Shown here piece after piece: positions 51,423 through 60,549 of a DNA stretch of 64,000 nt (positions are counted from its first letter, which is position 1; every line of letters starts with the position of its first letter). The notes beneath the pieces are model-generated. The model had not been told where the DNA came from, made no database searches, and saw nothing but the letters and a program-made list of their open reading frames with translations. A program made the position numbers and the translations under genes. The DNA comes from JAALKW01 sp963974485 (GTDB lineage Bacteria > Pseudomonadota > Gammaproteobacteria > Legionellales > Legionellaceae): positions 118,462-182,461 of the forward strand of contig CAXBBS010000004.1 of NCBI GenBank assembly GCA_963974485.1. The letters run 5' to 3'.

Positions 51423-52988
51423 CTATATGTGTAAGGACGGTGTATCGTACCGTGGATCTGGAATCGATGTTGGAGCATGAAACATCGACTGACTTGATAC
51501 AGATATGAGATGAGATACGGGTTTATCATCATGAGCAGGCGGCATAGTATTTATAGGGTTATTATCAGGTTCAGGTCTTGCGATCTCACAGGCTGACGTT
51601 TCAGCTTGAGATGATAGAGGTACCAAGTAATTTAGGTCTTTTTCATCCTCTATTTCTTTTTCTATTTGATCTTCTATTGTTATGGGTATAAACGGAGCAT
51701 CAATCGTGTGCTTTTCTTTAAGTTCTGCATGTAATTTTTTCTTTTGAATAATATGATTGTTATAAGTAATGGTTTGAGCCATGGTTTGATCAAATGCAGA
51801 TTCGTTTGAATCTTGGAAAAGTTGTTTCAATGTAATACATGAAAATCCAACTAAAGAGTCAAATTCATGTTGTACAATCATGAGGTCTAAGACAGCGAGG
51901 AACTCATTCAGACTATGACCACCTGCATTATAAAGCATGTAGGAAACAAATGATTTCATGTAGAGTTCTAGCTGGGTGTTTATCGGGCTTTCTGAATCGG
52001 CACGAAAGGGTAGGTCACCCTCGCGTACTAAGATTGCCATAACCTTGAGTTGCATTAACATAACGCCAGAAATCGAGCCCACAAACGGCGTGACTTGATT
52101 ATCGAAGATTATCTTAGGGATCGAGAGAGGCGACGTAGCTAAATGACCGTTATCTATATAAGTGTATTGATCTGCAGGTCGAGAATAGTTCGAAGGCTCT
52201 TCTGCAAACAATGCATCTCCTTGAGGTAGTGGCATATAGGAGCGCATAATGCCTCGCGTATGGGGTCGTACATATTGTTCAGGGTAATCTAGGCTGAATC
52301 GCTCTTTTCGTCCTCGGTTAAGCGGGCAATAGGGGGATTCTGGGCGACTATTATAAATATTTAGAGGGAGGTGGCGGTGAAGGGATTGCGTATTGACCCA
52401 TGCACTTGCATACATGCATTTAGTAATCATGATTAATTTTTGTTTTCGATCTTCTAGAATATCTTCAGGTGTTAATCTACCTGAAATTGTTTTAGGAGAA
52501 AGTGACTGGTAGCTGTGGGGTTTATTTAATTGGAAGAGCGCATCTAAGTATTCGTCACGGTATACGTAGGGGTGAGAAACCTGTTCTTCTACAGCAAATT
52601 GAAATTCATCTCGATCACATTCGTGAATTAAAGCAAAAATCAGATGAAAATTTTCATGTAACAAGAGGATGTCAAGTTCGTCCAGTGATGTTGCTAAGGT
52701 GTTATGGGATAAATGACTTTCAAAATAACGTCGAACAGGATCTTCGTTAATATCCTGTTTGGTTGCGCTCACATGGAAGTTTGCCAGGCGTGGATCTTCG
52801 AGAAGTTTCTCGACATATCTTCGGGATCTTGGACCAAGCGTGCCGGTAAGATAGATGTGTTTGATGTGCTTAAGTTTACGTTGGGCGCTGTCATCATTCA
52901 GGTATTCTTGAGCGCCGTATTTTTCAGCTAATAGTGTGAGTGCTTGAAATACAGAAATTGTCACGTGTGTCATGTTGTAAGATACCAT
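51423..52988 (-). CDS. Unknown large protein, tandem paralog A
   Basis: A 521-residue soluble protein, homologous over most of its length to the downstream gene (conserved blocks listed there). I do not recognise the family. The N-terminal ~450 residues are shared; the C-terminal ~80 are Pro/Ser-rich and different, without membrane segments. No enzyme motif is visible; conserved features are DPVRRYFESHL, RPHTRGIMRSYMPLP and the GSISGVML stretch. The start is at 52988 or the Met at 52973; neither has a strong ribosome binding site. A good promoter is 20 bp upstream (53008-53036), so the gene leads the pair. Confidence 0.75.
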   Translation of the reverse strand: MVSYNMTHVTISVFQALTLLAEKYGAQEYLNDDSAQRKLKHIKHIYLTGTLGPRSRRYVEKLLEDPRLANFHVSATKQDINEDPVRRYFESHLSHNTLATSLDELDILLLHENFHLIFALIHECDRDEFQFAVEEQVSHPYVYRDEYLDALFQLNKPHSYQSLSPKTISGRLTPEDILEDRKQKLIMITKCMYASAWVNTQSLHRHLPLNIYNSRPESPYCPLNRGRKERFSLDYPEQYVRPHTRGIMRSYMPLPQGDALFAEEPSNYSRPADQYTYIDNGHLATSPLSIPKIIFDNQVTPFVGSISGVMLMQLKVMAILVREGDLPFRADSESPINTQLELYMKSFVSYMLYNAGGHSLNEFLAVLDLMIVQHEFDSLVGFSCITLKQLFQDSNESAFDQTMAQTITYNNHIIQKKKLHAELKEKHTIDAPFIPITIEDQIEKEIEDEKDLNYLVPLSSQAETSACEIARPEPDNNPINTMPPAHDDKPVSHLISVSSQSMFHAPTSIPDPRYDTPSLHI

Positions 52989-53007
52989 AAGTATTTATGC
53001 AGGCCAT

Positions 53008-53036
53008 AGTGTACTTTATTTGGGTGCTAAATGCAA
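53008..53036 (-). promoter_or_regulatory. Sigma-70-like promoter for the unknown paralog pair
   Basis: On the minus strand, -35 TTGCAT (53036-53031) and -10 TACACT (53013-53008) are separated by exactly 17 bp. The predicted transcript would start near 53001, giving a short leader before the ATG at 52988. Confidence 0.6.
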
Positions 53037-53074
53037 TTGAGATTCATTTTTTGTGCTGTTATTTATCGGTGTGG

Positions 53075-53383
53075 TTATAATGGCTTGCTATGACAAGGTG
53101 GCACGGTAGGTGTCGGATTCCCTCGTTTGTTCCATTCGTCGGGGGTGTAAAGATGTAAACTTAAGGCATGTAAACCTGTGTTGAATTCGACTTCAACCAA
53201 CGCATTAACGAGTCGATGACGTTCAAGGCGTGATAAGGCTTGAAATTTATCAGACACAGCCAGCACGGTGAAGTGAGTTTCAACGCCAGGACGGCGATGA
53301 TTAGATGATTCGTCTTCAATGGTGAGATGTACTGGTAATAGCGCTTTAGAAAGGGCATCATGGAGTCGTTTTTTTCGTAACAT
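53075..53383 (-). CDS. BolA family protein
   Basis: A 102-residue protein with the BolA fold. The conserved helix-turn region VETHFTVLAVSDKFQALSRLERHRLV and HALSLHLYTPDEW are present. BolA proteins work with monothiol glutaredoxins in iron-sulfur handling and influence envelope and cell shape. It lacks the long C-terminus of some BolA homologues. Divergent from the pilin gene; about 90 bp separate the starts. Confidence 0.88.
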   Translation of the reverse strand: MLRKKRLHDALSKALLPVHLTIEDESSNHRRPGVETHFTVLAVSDKFQALSRLERHRLVNALVEVEFNTGLHALSLHLYTPDEWNKRGNPTPTVPPCHSKPL

Positions 53384-53473
53384 AAAAAAGCAAGTCGTTG
53401 TATAGAGAAGGTGTCATGGATTATAACATCTTGTCTGTATTTGTCATTCATTGGATACTATGGAGAATGTATC

Positions 53474-53899
53474 ATGAGGCACAAAAATTTTACTTTAGGA
53501 TTTACATTGATCGAATTAATGATTGTGGTCGCAATCATCGGTATTTTAGCAGCGGTCGCTATGCCTGCTTATCAAAATTACACAACACGCGCACGGGTGA
53601 TTGAGGGCTTTCATTTAGCTTCAGCTGCAAAGCTTGCTGTCTCAGAAGCCGTACTTGCTACAAATGCCCTACCTAAAAATCAAGCCGAAACCGGATATGT
53701 TAGCCCACCAGCCACAGCTAACGTTGCGTCTATTCGTATAGCAGATAAAACAGCTGTGATCACGATTACGTATACAGCCGTGGTAGGTAAAAAAAGTACG
53801 CTCATTTTAACACCGACTTTACATGACATGGGGGATGTATCGTGGTCGTGTCATGAGGGAAGCTTACCCGAGCAATATCGTCCGGCTATGTGTCGATAA
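53474..53899 (+). CDS. Type IV major pilin-like protein
   Basis: A 141-residue prepilin with a short leader and cleavage site G9 / FTLIELMIVVAIIGILAAVA: Phe at +1 and Glu at +5 of the mature protein are canonical. The rest is a small pilin globular domain with a C-terminal disulfide region (two cysteines, WSCHEG and AMCR). The ATG at 53474 is chosen because it gives a proper leader and has GGAGA upstream; an earlier in-frame start gives no pilin leader. No other pilus gene is adjacent. The last 14 bp overlap mutM. Confidence 0.9.
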   Translation: MRHKNFTLGFTLIELMIVVAIIGILAAVAMPAYQNYTTRARVIEGFHLASAAKLAVSEAVLATNALPKNQAETGYVSPPATANVASIRIADKTAVITITYTAVVGKKSTLILTPTLHDMGDVSWSCHEGSLPEQYRPAMCR

Positions 53900-54713
53900 A
53901 AGGTTGGCATTTCTCACAAAATACGGTGCTACGCTGGCCTAGCTTGATGGATTGTAAGTGTGATTGGCATACCGTACAGGGTAATCCTGCACGGCCATAC
54001 ACGCTGAGTTTCTGAGAAAAATATCCGGGTTTACCTTCTGTATTGACAAAGTCTTTCAACGTTGTGCCACCTTCAGAAATCGCATGTTTTAAAATCGCTT
54101 GAATCGATGTAACCAGCCGGTTGAATTGTGGCAGTGATATTAAGTTTGTGGGGGTGAGTGGATGAATGCCTGTTAAAAACAGGGCTTCAGCTGCGTAAAT
54201 ATTGCCAACCCCCACCACGATTTTATTATTCATAATGAATGATTTAATCGGTGTACGACGTGTTAGGGCTAATTGTTTTAAAAACTCGCCAGTGAAATTA
54301 AGATCAAACGGTTCTATACCCATCGATTTTAATAAGACATGCTGATGCGGGTCATCTTCAGTCCATAGGATGGCACCAAAGCGTCGTGGATCGTTGTAAC
54401 GTAAGAGCATTTGATTGGATAAAACAAGATCCATATGATCGTGAGGTTTAGGGGGCGTTATTTGAGTTAAAAGCCTTATGCTACCCGACATACCGAGATG
54501 AATAATCAGTGTTCCTGTAGTGAAGCGAACTAATAAGTATTTACCACGCCGTGATAAGGATAAGATTTTTTGAGTACTTAATATGTTTTTTAAATCTGAG
54601 GGTATAGGCCAACGTAGTTGGGCGCAGCGAATGATGACATCATGAATAGTTATGCCCTCAATATGGGGTACGAGTCCACGCATAATGGTTTCGACTTCAG
54701 GTAATTCGGGCAT
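53886..54713 (-). CDS. mutM: Formamidopyrimidine-DNA glycosylase
   Basis: A 275-residue base-excision enzyme that removes 8-oxoguanine. The N-terminus MPELPEVETIMRGL contains the catalytic Pro2 and Glu3; the DPRRFGAILW and IKSFIMNNKIVVGVGNIYAAEAL stretches and the zinc finger CTVCQSHLQS...CEKCQ are intact. Length matches the family. It converges on the pilin gene with a 14 bp overlap. Confidence 0.96.
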   Translation of the reverse strand: MPELPEVETIMRGLVPHIEGITIHDVIIRCAQLRWPIPSDLKNILSTQKILSLSRRGKYLLVRFTTGTLIIHLGMSGSIRLLTQITPPKPHDHMDLVLSNQMLLRYNDPRRFGAILWTEDDPHQHVLLKSMGIEPFDLNFTGEFLKQLALTRRTPIKSFIMNNKIVVGVGNIYAAEALFLTGIHPLTPTNLISLPQFNRLVTSIQAILKHAISEGGTTLKDFVNTEGKPGYFSQKLSVYGRAGLPCTVCQSHLQSIKLGQRSTVFCEKCQPFIDT

Positions 54714-54802
54714 AGAGTAGGGAGCGGGATAAGTGATTTGCTTGCATTGTACTTGGTATATGAATGCAAAAGTACACTAACGTGGCAAACGGGCAATTTA
54801 AA

Positions 54803-54832
54803 TTGATGAGAAATACCAAAACATGGTATAAA
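54803..54832 (+). promoter_or_regulatory. Promoter for the fmdB-DUF502-MscK group
   Basis: -35 TTGATG (54803-54808), 18 bp spacer, and an extended -10 TGGTATAAA (TGn at 54824-54826, TATAAA at 54827-54832). The fmdB ATG is 43 bp downstream. Confidence 0.65.
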
Positions 54833-54875
54833 TACGGCAAAATTTTATTATGCGATTGCTGTGAGAAATTAAGTT

Positions 54876-55118
54876 ATGCCAATTTATGAATACCAATGTT
54901 CGGCCTGTCATCATGCGTTTGATGTTTTACAAAAAATGAGTGACGATGCCATCAAACAGTGCCCTGAATGCAATCAAGATACGGCCGTTAAATTAGTTTC
55001 TGCAGCGGGCTTTCAGTTGAAAGGCACCGGATGGTACGAAACAGATTTTAAAACTAAAAATAAGCCAAGTGCAGCTGAAGAACCGGCTAAAAAAACAGTC
55101 AAAGGGAGCTCAGATTGA
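54876..55118 (+). CDS. FmdB family zinc-ribbon protein
   Basis: An 80-residue protein with the FmdB zinc ribbon CSACHHAF...CPECNQD (two CxxC pairs) and a basic C-terminal tail. Its function is unknown; it occurs directly upstream of DUF502 in many gammaproteobacteria. It overlaps the DUF502 gene by 4 bp (TTGA). Confidence 0.93.
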   Translation: MPIYEYQCSACHHAFDVLQKMSDDAIKQCPECNQDTAVKLVSAAGFQLKGTGWYETDFKTKNKPSAAEEPAKKTVKGSSD

Positions 55119-55720
55119 AAGGTAAATCAATACGCAGTTATCTTTTGGCGGGCCTGGTTGTTTGGCTGCCTATCATTGTGACGTTTGTTGTCTTACGCTT
55201 TATGATTGATTTGCTGGACAAATCCATTGCGTTATTGCCTGATGCTTATCGACCGGAGCAGTTATTTGGTTTTCATCTACCTGGTTTTGGTGTCTTGTTT
55301 TCGCTTTTACTGTTGTTTGTTACAGGCTTGCTGGTCACGAATTTTTTAGGTCAGCATTTCATGCGTTGGGGTGAAGCTATACTTGATAGAATTCCCCTGG
55401 TTCGTAGTATTTATAGCGCGACCAAACAAGTGATGGAAACTGTTTTTTCAAGCAACAGCCAAGCGTTTAGGAAAGTACTTTTGGTTGAGTATCCAAGAAA
55501 AGACATGTGGACCATTGCGTTTCAAACCGGTGCGGCAAACGCTGAAGTGATAGCACACACTGGGGTGGAAATGATGTCTATTTTTGTGCCCACCACACCG
55601 AATCCTACGTCTGGTTTTTTAATGATGGTGCCAAAATCTGACGCGAAAGAGCTTTCCATGAGTGTTGATGATGCGTTAAAGTTAGTTATCTCCCTTGGGG
55701 TCGTGCAAACTAAACACTAA
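55115..55720 (+). CDS. DUF502 family membrane protein
   Basis: A 201-residue protein with two N-terminal membrane helices (about 8-32 and 50-75) and a C-terminal soluble domain with PLVRSIYSATKQVMETVF and FVPTTPNPTSGFLMMVP, the DUF502 signatures. The TTG start is supported by GGGAG 7 bp upstream and by overlap with the fmdB stop. In many gammaproteobacteria aspS comes next; here a mechanosensitive channel gene does. Confidence 0.9.
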   Translation: MKGKSIRSYLLAGLVVWLPIIVTFVVLRFMIDLLDKSIALLPDAYRPEQLFGFHLPGFGVLFSLLLLFVTGLLVTNFLGQHFMRWGEAILDRIPLVRSIYSATKQVMETVFSSNSQAFRKVLLVEYPRKDMWTIAFQTGAANAEVIAHTGVEMMSIFVPTTPNPTSGFLMMVPKSDAKELSMSVDDALKLVISLGVVQTKH

Positions 55721-55732
55721 AACGGATTGTAT

Positions 55733-58648
55733 ATGAGAAACATACTTAAGCTTTGTCTGATGTGTTTTCTTGTTTTATGGGGGACTGCCAGTACCGCATC
55801 ACAGTATGCTGCGTCAGGTAAACTCATTGAATATCTAGCTGCGGAAAAAGTAAACCTTACGGTCACCAACAGTGAAGCGCGATCGCGCTTGAGCTCAATT
55901 ACAGAAACAAATTTTCAAGAAAAAAAAGAAGCTGTGGCACGACAGCTTGTTCTGACTCATGAGAAAATGGAAGCGCTGAATGATTTTTTAGTAAGTCAAG
56001 AAAAAAGAAATGATGAATTGAAACTACGCTTAAAGCAATTAAAGCAATCGTCATCACGCCCTGAAGAAGTTGTGCTGCTTCAGGATTCTGTTAATCAAAT
56101 GAAAGCGCTCATACACGTCAACGATAAGGCTATCGAACTTATTGTTGATAACCTGGAGCTCGCGCATCAATATGATAAATTACTTAACAAACAAGAGCGG
56201 GAGCTTATTCTCTGGGAGGCTAAACGGCAGCAGCAGCGTCAATTACAAGAAAAACACGACCAGATTCGTTTAATTGATGCTAAGCGTGCGTTAATTTATG
56301 ACAAAAATATTGGCCTTGAACAGCAGAAAAAGACAATGTCTGAACGCGACAGTGAAGGCGAGAAGCTTCTAAATAATCAGGCGATTCTTTTACTTGACCA
56401 TCAAATTACTATACTGACCTGGGAAATTGAGTTAATCGAAGCTGATTATTCATTTCTTGAACAAGGTCAAGATTTAAAGGCATTAGAGCTGCTGATGAGT
56501 GTGTATCAACGCGCACAAGTACAGTTTGCGGCTATGGGAAATGTATTAAACAAAATGCGTGCATGGACCGAGCAAGATAAATCCGGATTATTTAGTGAGC
56601 TTCAGCAGCCTTTGATCGATAAATTAAGAGCTAATATAGCCTCAAGTTTAAAGGAAATCACTCAGCTACAAGAGATATCCAAAAAAACAATCGAAGACAA
56701 ACAGCGTGTGTTAAATGAGCAACGCACGTCACGCCAGCATTTTAAAGCCTATCGAGAAGAATCATGGTCGGGAATTTCGAAGCAATTAGCGCACATTCCC
56801 GTCCAGTTTTATCATTACGTCGAAGCCCTGGTCTTTAAAATGATTGATTATTATTTGTGGGAAGATACGTGGCCACAGGTGTTATTTTGGAGCGTGCTTC
56901 TTGGTATTGTTTTATTTGGATTTGGGCTTAGGCACATGCTTCGTCCAGTGACACAAGAAAAAGCGCGCTCACGATTTTCAGGTCATTTACTTGATGGGGC
57001 TTTATTATTATTTTACCGAAATATTTTGCAGTTTTCGGCCGCTGGATGTGTCATGGCCGCTTTAGCACTGAACCAAGTGCCTATGCTACAAGCGAGCTTA
57101 CTTTTTCATGTGTTGCTGGTTTGGTTAATATACCGCCAGATGATTGGTTTGGCTCGTTTAGTTTTGCTGGAGCGAGTTACCGATGTAACGAATAGTCATG
57201 AAATGATTTTATACCATCGTTTAAAATGGCTTTTTTTATTGGGTGCTTGGTCGACGGGCCTTATGGTCTTGAGCCATGAATTGCCTTTACCGTTTTTATT
57301 GCAGGATATTTTTAATCGTTTCTTCATGTTGTTTTTATTGGGTGTATCGGTTGTACTTTGGAAAAGTCGCGATGCTTTTCCACATATCTTTCATCCTTGG
57401 TTTCGAACCAACAAGCCGCCGATTCGGCATTTAGGGTCGTTGTTAGGTATGCTTATCCCGTTTACGCTCTTTACAACGGCCGTGATTGGGTTGCTCGGGT
57501 TTGTTAATTTTGCTTGGCTTTTAAGTCGTTACCAGGCCTATTTTTTATTAATATTGACCGCTTATGTTTTACTTCGAGAGTTGCTGGCTGACGTGCTTGA
57601 TTTATTGTCTGAGTGGATGGTATCTAAGTTAAATAACGGATGGTTGTGGATTGAGGCTATTGTGAAGCCGCTTGAAAAATGGCTTCATGTTGGCCTTGCC
57701 ATGCTTGGTGTTTTTGTTTTTTTTCAAGGAGTCAATCAACATTGGGAGCAAAATCTTCCGTCACTGATCAATCAAATTGGGCATTACCCTATTATTAGTG
57801 GACCAAGCATTAAAATTACGTTGTTTAGTAGCATCGAAGCAATTGTTTTACTCATGGTTCTCATCTGGCTTTCGAGATGGACACGTGAATTATGTTATCG
57901 CTGGTTGTATCGACGTGTACTTGATGCGGCCATTCGAAACAGTATCTCCGTTTTTACACAGTATGCGGTTATTTTACTTGGTACGTTTATGCTTCTGCGT
58001 GTTTTAGGTTTAGACCTGACCGGCATGGGTATTATTGTCGGCGGACTTGCTGTCGGTATGGGTTTTGGCTTACGAGATTTTGCGAGCAATATTGTCGGTG
58101 GTTTAATGCTCTTAATTGAGCGGCCTGTGCGTGAAGGTGATTTGATTACGTTAGGTGAATATGAAGGACGTGTAGCACATATTGGTATTCGTTCCATGCG
58201 TATTTTATCATGGGATAACATGGATATTTTAATTCCAAATGCCGAAACATTTAATAAACCCGTGACCAACTGGACGCATCAAGATGGCGTGGTGCGAACG
58301 GTATTGCCGATTAAAGTGAGTCGTACAGATGATCCGAAACTAGTTCAGCAACTTATTTTAGATGTGCTGGAAATTATTCCTGAAGTCTTGAGTACGCCAG
58401 AAACGCAGGTCTATTTAAAGAAAATTGATGATGCTTTGCTTGAGTTCGATGTACGTTATTTTATTAATATTCAATTAAATACGCGTTTTTCGATTCGGTC
58501 AAAAGTTTTATTTGCGATCATGGCGCAATTTAAAGCAGCAGGTATTAAGGCTCCAATTCCACCGATGCGCGTTGAGTTAACGGCAGAGAAAAATAATTAT
58601 GGTTTTGATGAGATAGAGCATAAACATGATGATGATACCGAACACTGA
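55733..58648 (+). CDS. Large MscK/KefA-type mechanosensitive channel
   Basis: A 971-residue protein: signal peptide (about 1-25), a long periplasmic helical/coiled-coil domain (about 30-350), about nine to eleven membrane helices (from about 380) and the MscS-type core. The pore-lining helix and beta domain are clear in GLAVGMGFGLRDFASNIVGG, LIERPVREGDLITLGEYEGRVAHIGIRS and ILIPNAETFNKPVTNW. Architecture and length suit MscK/MscM-type channels that protect against hypo-osmotic shock. The ATG at 55733 is 12 bp after DUF502. mutH overlaps its end by 23 bp. Confidence 0.9.
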   Translation: MRNILKLCLMCFLVLWGTASTASQYAASGKLIEYLAAEKVNLTVTNSEARSRLSSITETNFQEKKEAVARQLVLTHEKMEALNDFLVSQEKRNDELKLRLKQLKQSSSRPEEVVLLQDSVNQMKALIHVNDKAIELIVDNLELAHQYDKLLNKQERELILWEAKRQQQRQLQEKHDQIRLIDAKRALIYDKNIGLEQQKKTMSERDSEGEKLLNNQAILLLDHQITILTWEIELIEADYSFLEQGQDLKALELLMSVYQRAQVQFAAMGNVLNKMRAWTEQDKSGLFSELQQPLIDKLRANIASSLKEITQLQEISKKTIEDKQRVLNEQRTSRQHFKAYREESWSGISKQLAHIPVQFYHYVEALVFKMIDYYLWEDTWPQVLFWSVLLGIVLFGFGLRHMLRPVTQEKARSRFSGHLLDGALLLFYRNILQFSAAGCVMAALALNQVPMLQASLLFHVLLVWLIYRQMIGLARLVLLERVTDVTNSHEMILYHRLKWLFLLGAWSTGLMVLSHELPLPFLLQDIFNRFFMLFLLGVSVVLWKSRDAFPHIFHPWFRTNKPPIRHLGSLLGMLIPFTLFTTAVIGLLGFVNFAWLLSRYQAYFLLILTAYVLLRELLADVLDLLSEWMVSKLNNGWLWIEAIVKPLEKWLHVGLAMLGVFVFFQGVNQHWEQNLPSLINQIGHYPIISGPSIKITLFSSIEAIVLLMVLIWLSRWTRELCYRWLYRRVLDAAIRNSISVFTQYAVILLGTFMLLRVLGLDLTGMGIIVGGLAVGMGFGLRDFASNIVGGLMLLIERPVREGDLITLGEYEGRVAHIGIRSMRILSWDNMDILIPNAETFNKPVTNWTHQDGVVRTVLPIKVSRTDDPKLVQQLILDVLEIIPEVLSTPETQVYLKKIDDALLEFDVRYFINIQLNTRFSIRSKVLFAIMAQFKAAGIKAPIPPMRVELTAEKNNYGFDEIEHKHDDDTEH

Positions 58649-59288
58649 AACTGAGCTTTTATCTCTCTGTCGGGGGATAGAGGGGTTGAGTTTTGCTCAA
58701 CTAGCAGCGAAGCTGGGTGTTTCTGTGCCGATGAATCCTGTGCATCGCAAAGGTTGGCTGGGTGTTTTAGTAGAAAAGGCATTAGGCACAACAGCAGGAA
58801 CGGAGGCAAAACCTGATTTTCATCATTTGGGTATTGAACTGAAAACTTTACCACTTAATGCCCGGGGAAAACCGGTTGAGTCAACCTTTGTTACAAGCAT
58901 TAATTTATTAACCATTCATCATGAACACTGGGAAACATCGCAATGTTACTCAAAATTAAAGCATGTGCTATGGCTGCCTATTGAAGGTGATGAACGTATT
59001 GCATTTGCACATCGACGCATTGGACGTGCATTTTTATGGTCAGCAACGCAAAAAGATGCGTGTATACTTGAACGCGACTGGACGGAGTTAAGTTTTATGC
59101 TGGGCAGTGGCCAGATGGCAGATGTTGATGCGCGCATGGGGGTCTATTTACAAGTAAGGCCTAAAGCTGCAAACTCCCGGTCGTTATGTTACGGTTTTGA
59201 TGCGGAGGGGAATAAAGTACTAACCCTACCGCGAGGATTTTATTTAAGGCCATCGTTTACTGAAGCCATGCTCTCAGCAGCGATGTAA
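58626..59288 (+). CDS. mutH: DNA mismatch repair endonuclease MutH
   Basis: A 220-residue restriction-fold endonuclease that nicks the unmethylated strand at GATC in methyl-directed repair. Active-site residues: Glu50 (GVLVEKALG), Asp64 and the ELK of GIELKTL (Glu71, Lys73). Starting Met could be 58626, 58629 or 58632. It implies Dam methylation in this cell, as MutH acts at hemimethylated GATC. It overlaps the channel gene by 23 bp. Confidence 0.94.
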   Translation: MMMIPNTETELLSLCRGIEGLSFAQLAAKLGVSVPMNPVHRKGWLGVLVEKALGTTAGTEAKPDFHHLGIELKTLPLNARGKPVESTFVTSINLLTIHHEHWETSQCYSKLKHVLWLPIEGDERIAFAHRRIGRAFLWSATQKDACILERDWTELSFMLGSGQMADVDARMGVYLQVRPKAANSRSLCYGFDAEGNKVLTLPRGFYLRPSFTEAMLSAAM

Positions 59289-59325
59289 TCTATAGGACGT
59301 AGGTTGTTTTTATATTGGGATGTGT

Positions 59326-60549
59326 ATGAATAAAATTCACTTGAAACGTGTGTTAATGGTCTTGATGCTGTTGTTGTTTGTTTATCTTTGGGCTGTGCGT
59401 CTCAAGTTGCCAGCGCCACCTCCTATACCTCCAGCACCTCCTGAGATTCAAATTAAACCTGTAAGTTTTAATGCACTGCCTGGTTGGGATGCGAGTGACT
59501 CGCGAACGTCGCTTAAGGCTTTTCAAACTTCATGCCGCGCTTTTTTAAGACAGCCAGCAAACAAAGAAGTGGGGAGTTTACATGTTCCGTTAAAAGCTAA
59601 AGATTGGTGGCCTTCTTGCCGGGCGGCACTTAAGTTATCAAATGCCACAGAATCTCAAGCTAAATCTTTTTTTGAGGCGTGGTTTCAGCCAGCGATGCTT
59701 GAAGACAGTAAACCCCTCGAGGGAATTTTTACTGGTTATTATGTACCTGTTCATCAAGGTAGTTTAAAGAAAACAGCGCAATATAACGTGCCTATTTATG
59801 GCTTGCCAAATAATTGGGTTAGATTTAGGTTAAAAGATTTTGATAATAATTTACCCGATCGAAAAATTGTAGGGCGTATCGAAGGCCATGCGATTGTACC
59901 GTTTCATACGCGAGCGGAAATTAATAAAGGGGCTATTTCTAAAGTTGCTCCCGTACTGGTTTGGTTAGACAGCGAAGTTGATCGGTTGTTTTTAGAAATC
60001 CAAGGTTCTGGATTTATTAAGTTTGCTGATGGTAGCAATATGTTTATCGGCTATGCTGGCGAAAATGGGGCAGCTTATAGTTCGATTGCAAGTGTATTAA
60101 TAGCGCGCGGTGTGATGACACGTGACACGGCTTCTATGCAAAAAATCAAGGCTTATTTTGAAGAGCACCCTGATCAAATGCAGGAAGTCATCGAGCATAA
60201 TAAATCATTTGTGTTTTTTAGTAAGCAGAAAAAAGCCATCGCAATGGGAGCCCAAGGTGTATATTTGACTCCAGGGTATTCCATGGCAGTGGACAGGGCG
60301 TGGATCCCACTCGGTATGCCTCTCTGGTTAAATACAACCAAACCGGTGGCCGATTTGACATCAGCAGAATCCGAACCTTTTGATCGGTTATTTATTGCCC
60401 AAGACACCGGTGGTGCAATTCGTGGCCCGATTCGAGGCGATGTATTTTGGGGAACGGGTAAAAAGGCTGGGGCGATTGCAGGCCGTATGAAAAACAAAGG
60501 GGTGTATTGGTTGTTTCTTCCGCGGGAAGAAGCTAAAAAACCGGATTAA
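59326..60549 (+). CDS. mltA: Membrane-bound lytic murein transglycosylase A
   Basis: A 407-residue protein with an N-terminal hydrophobic segment (about 8-25, without an obvious lipobox cysteine), a Pro-rich linker, the MltA domain (GIFTGYYVPVHQG, EIQGSGFIKFADGS) and a C-terminal 3D domain with the catalytic Asp in AQDTGGAIRGPIRGDVFWGTG. It cleaves peptidoglycan with formation of 1,6-anhydro-MurNAc. Start at 59326 is chosen because GGGA lies 5 bp upstream; an ATG at 59320 is possible. Ends in a terminator shared with the convergent gene. Confidence 0.92.
   Translation: MNKIHLKRVLMVLMLLLFVYLWAVRLKLPAPPPIPPAPPEIQIKPVSFNALPGWDASDSRTSLKAFQTSCRAFLRQPANKEVGSLHVPLKAKDWWPSCRAALKLSNATESQAKSFFEAWFQPAMLEDSKPLEGIFTGYYVPVHQGSLKKTAQYNVPIYGLPNNWVRFRLKDFDNNLPDRKIVGRIEGHAIVPFHTRAEINKGAISKVAPVLVWLDSEVDRLFLEIQGSGFIKFADGSNMFIGYAGENGAAYSSIASVLIARGVMTRDTASMQKIKAYFEEHPDQMQEVIEHNKSFVFFSKQKKAIAMGAQGVYLTPGYSMAVDRAWIPLGMPLWLNTTKPVADLTSAESEPFDRLFIAQDTGGAIRGPIRGDVFWGTGKKAGAIAGRMKNKGVYWLFLPREEAKKPD

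Noticed and set aside
54803..54875. Possible small RNA or leader structure before fmdB
   Set aside because: Apart from the promoter no stable stem or conserved riboswitch pattern is visible in 43 bp.
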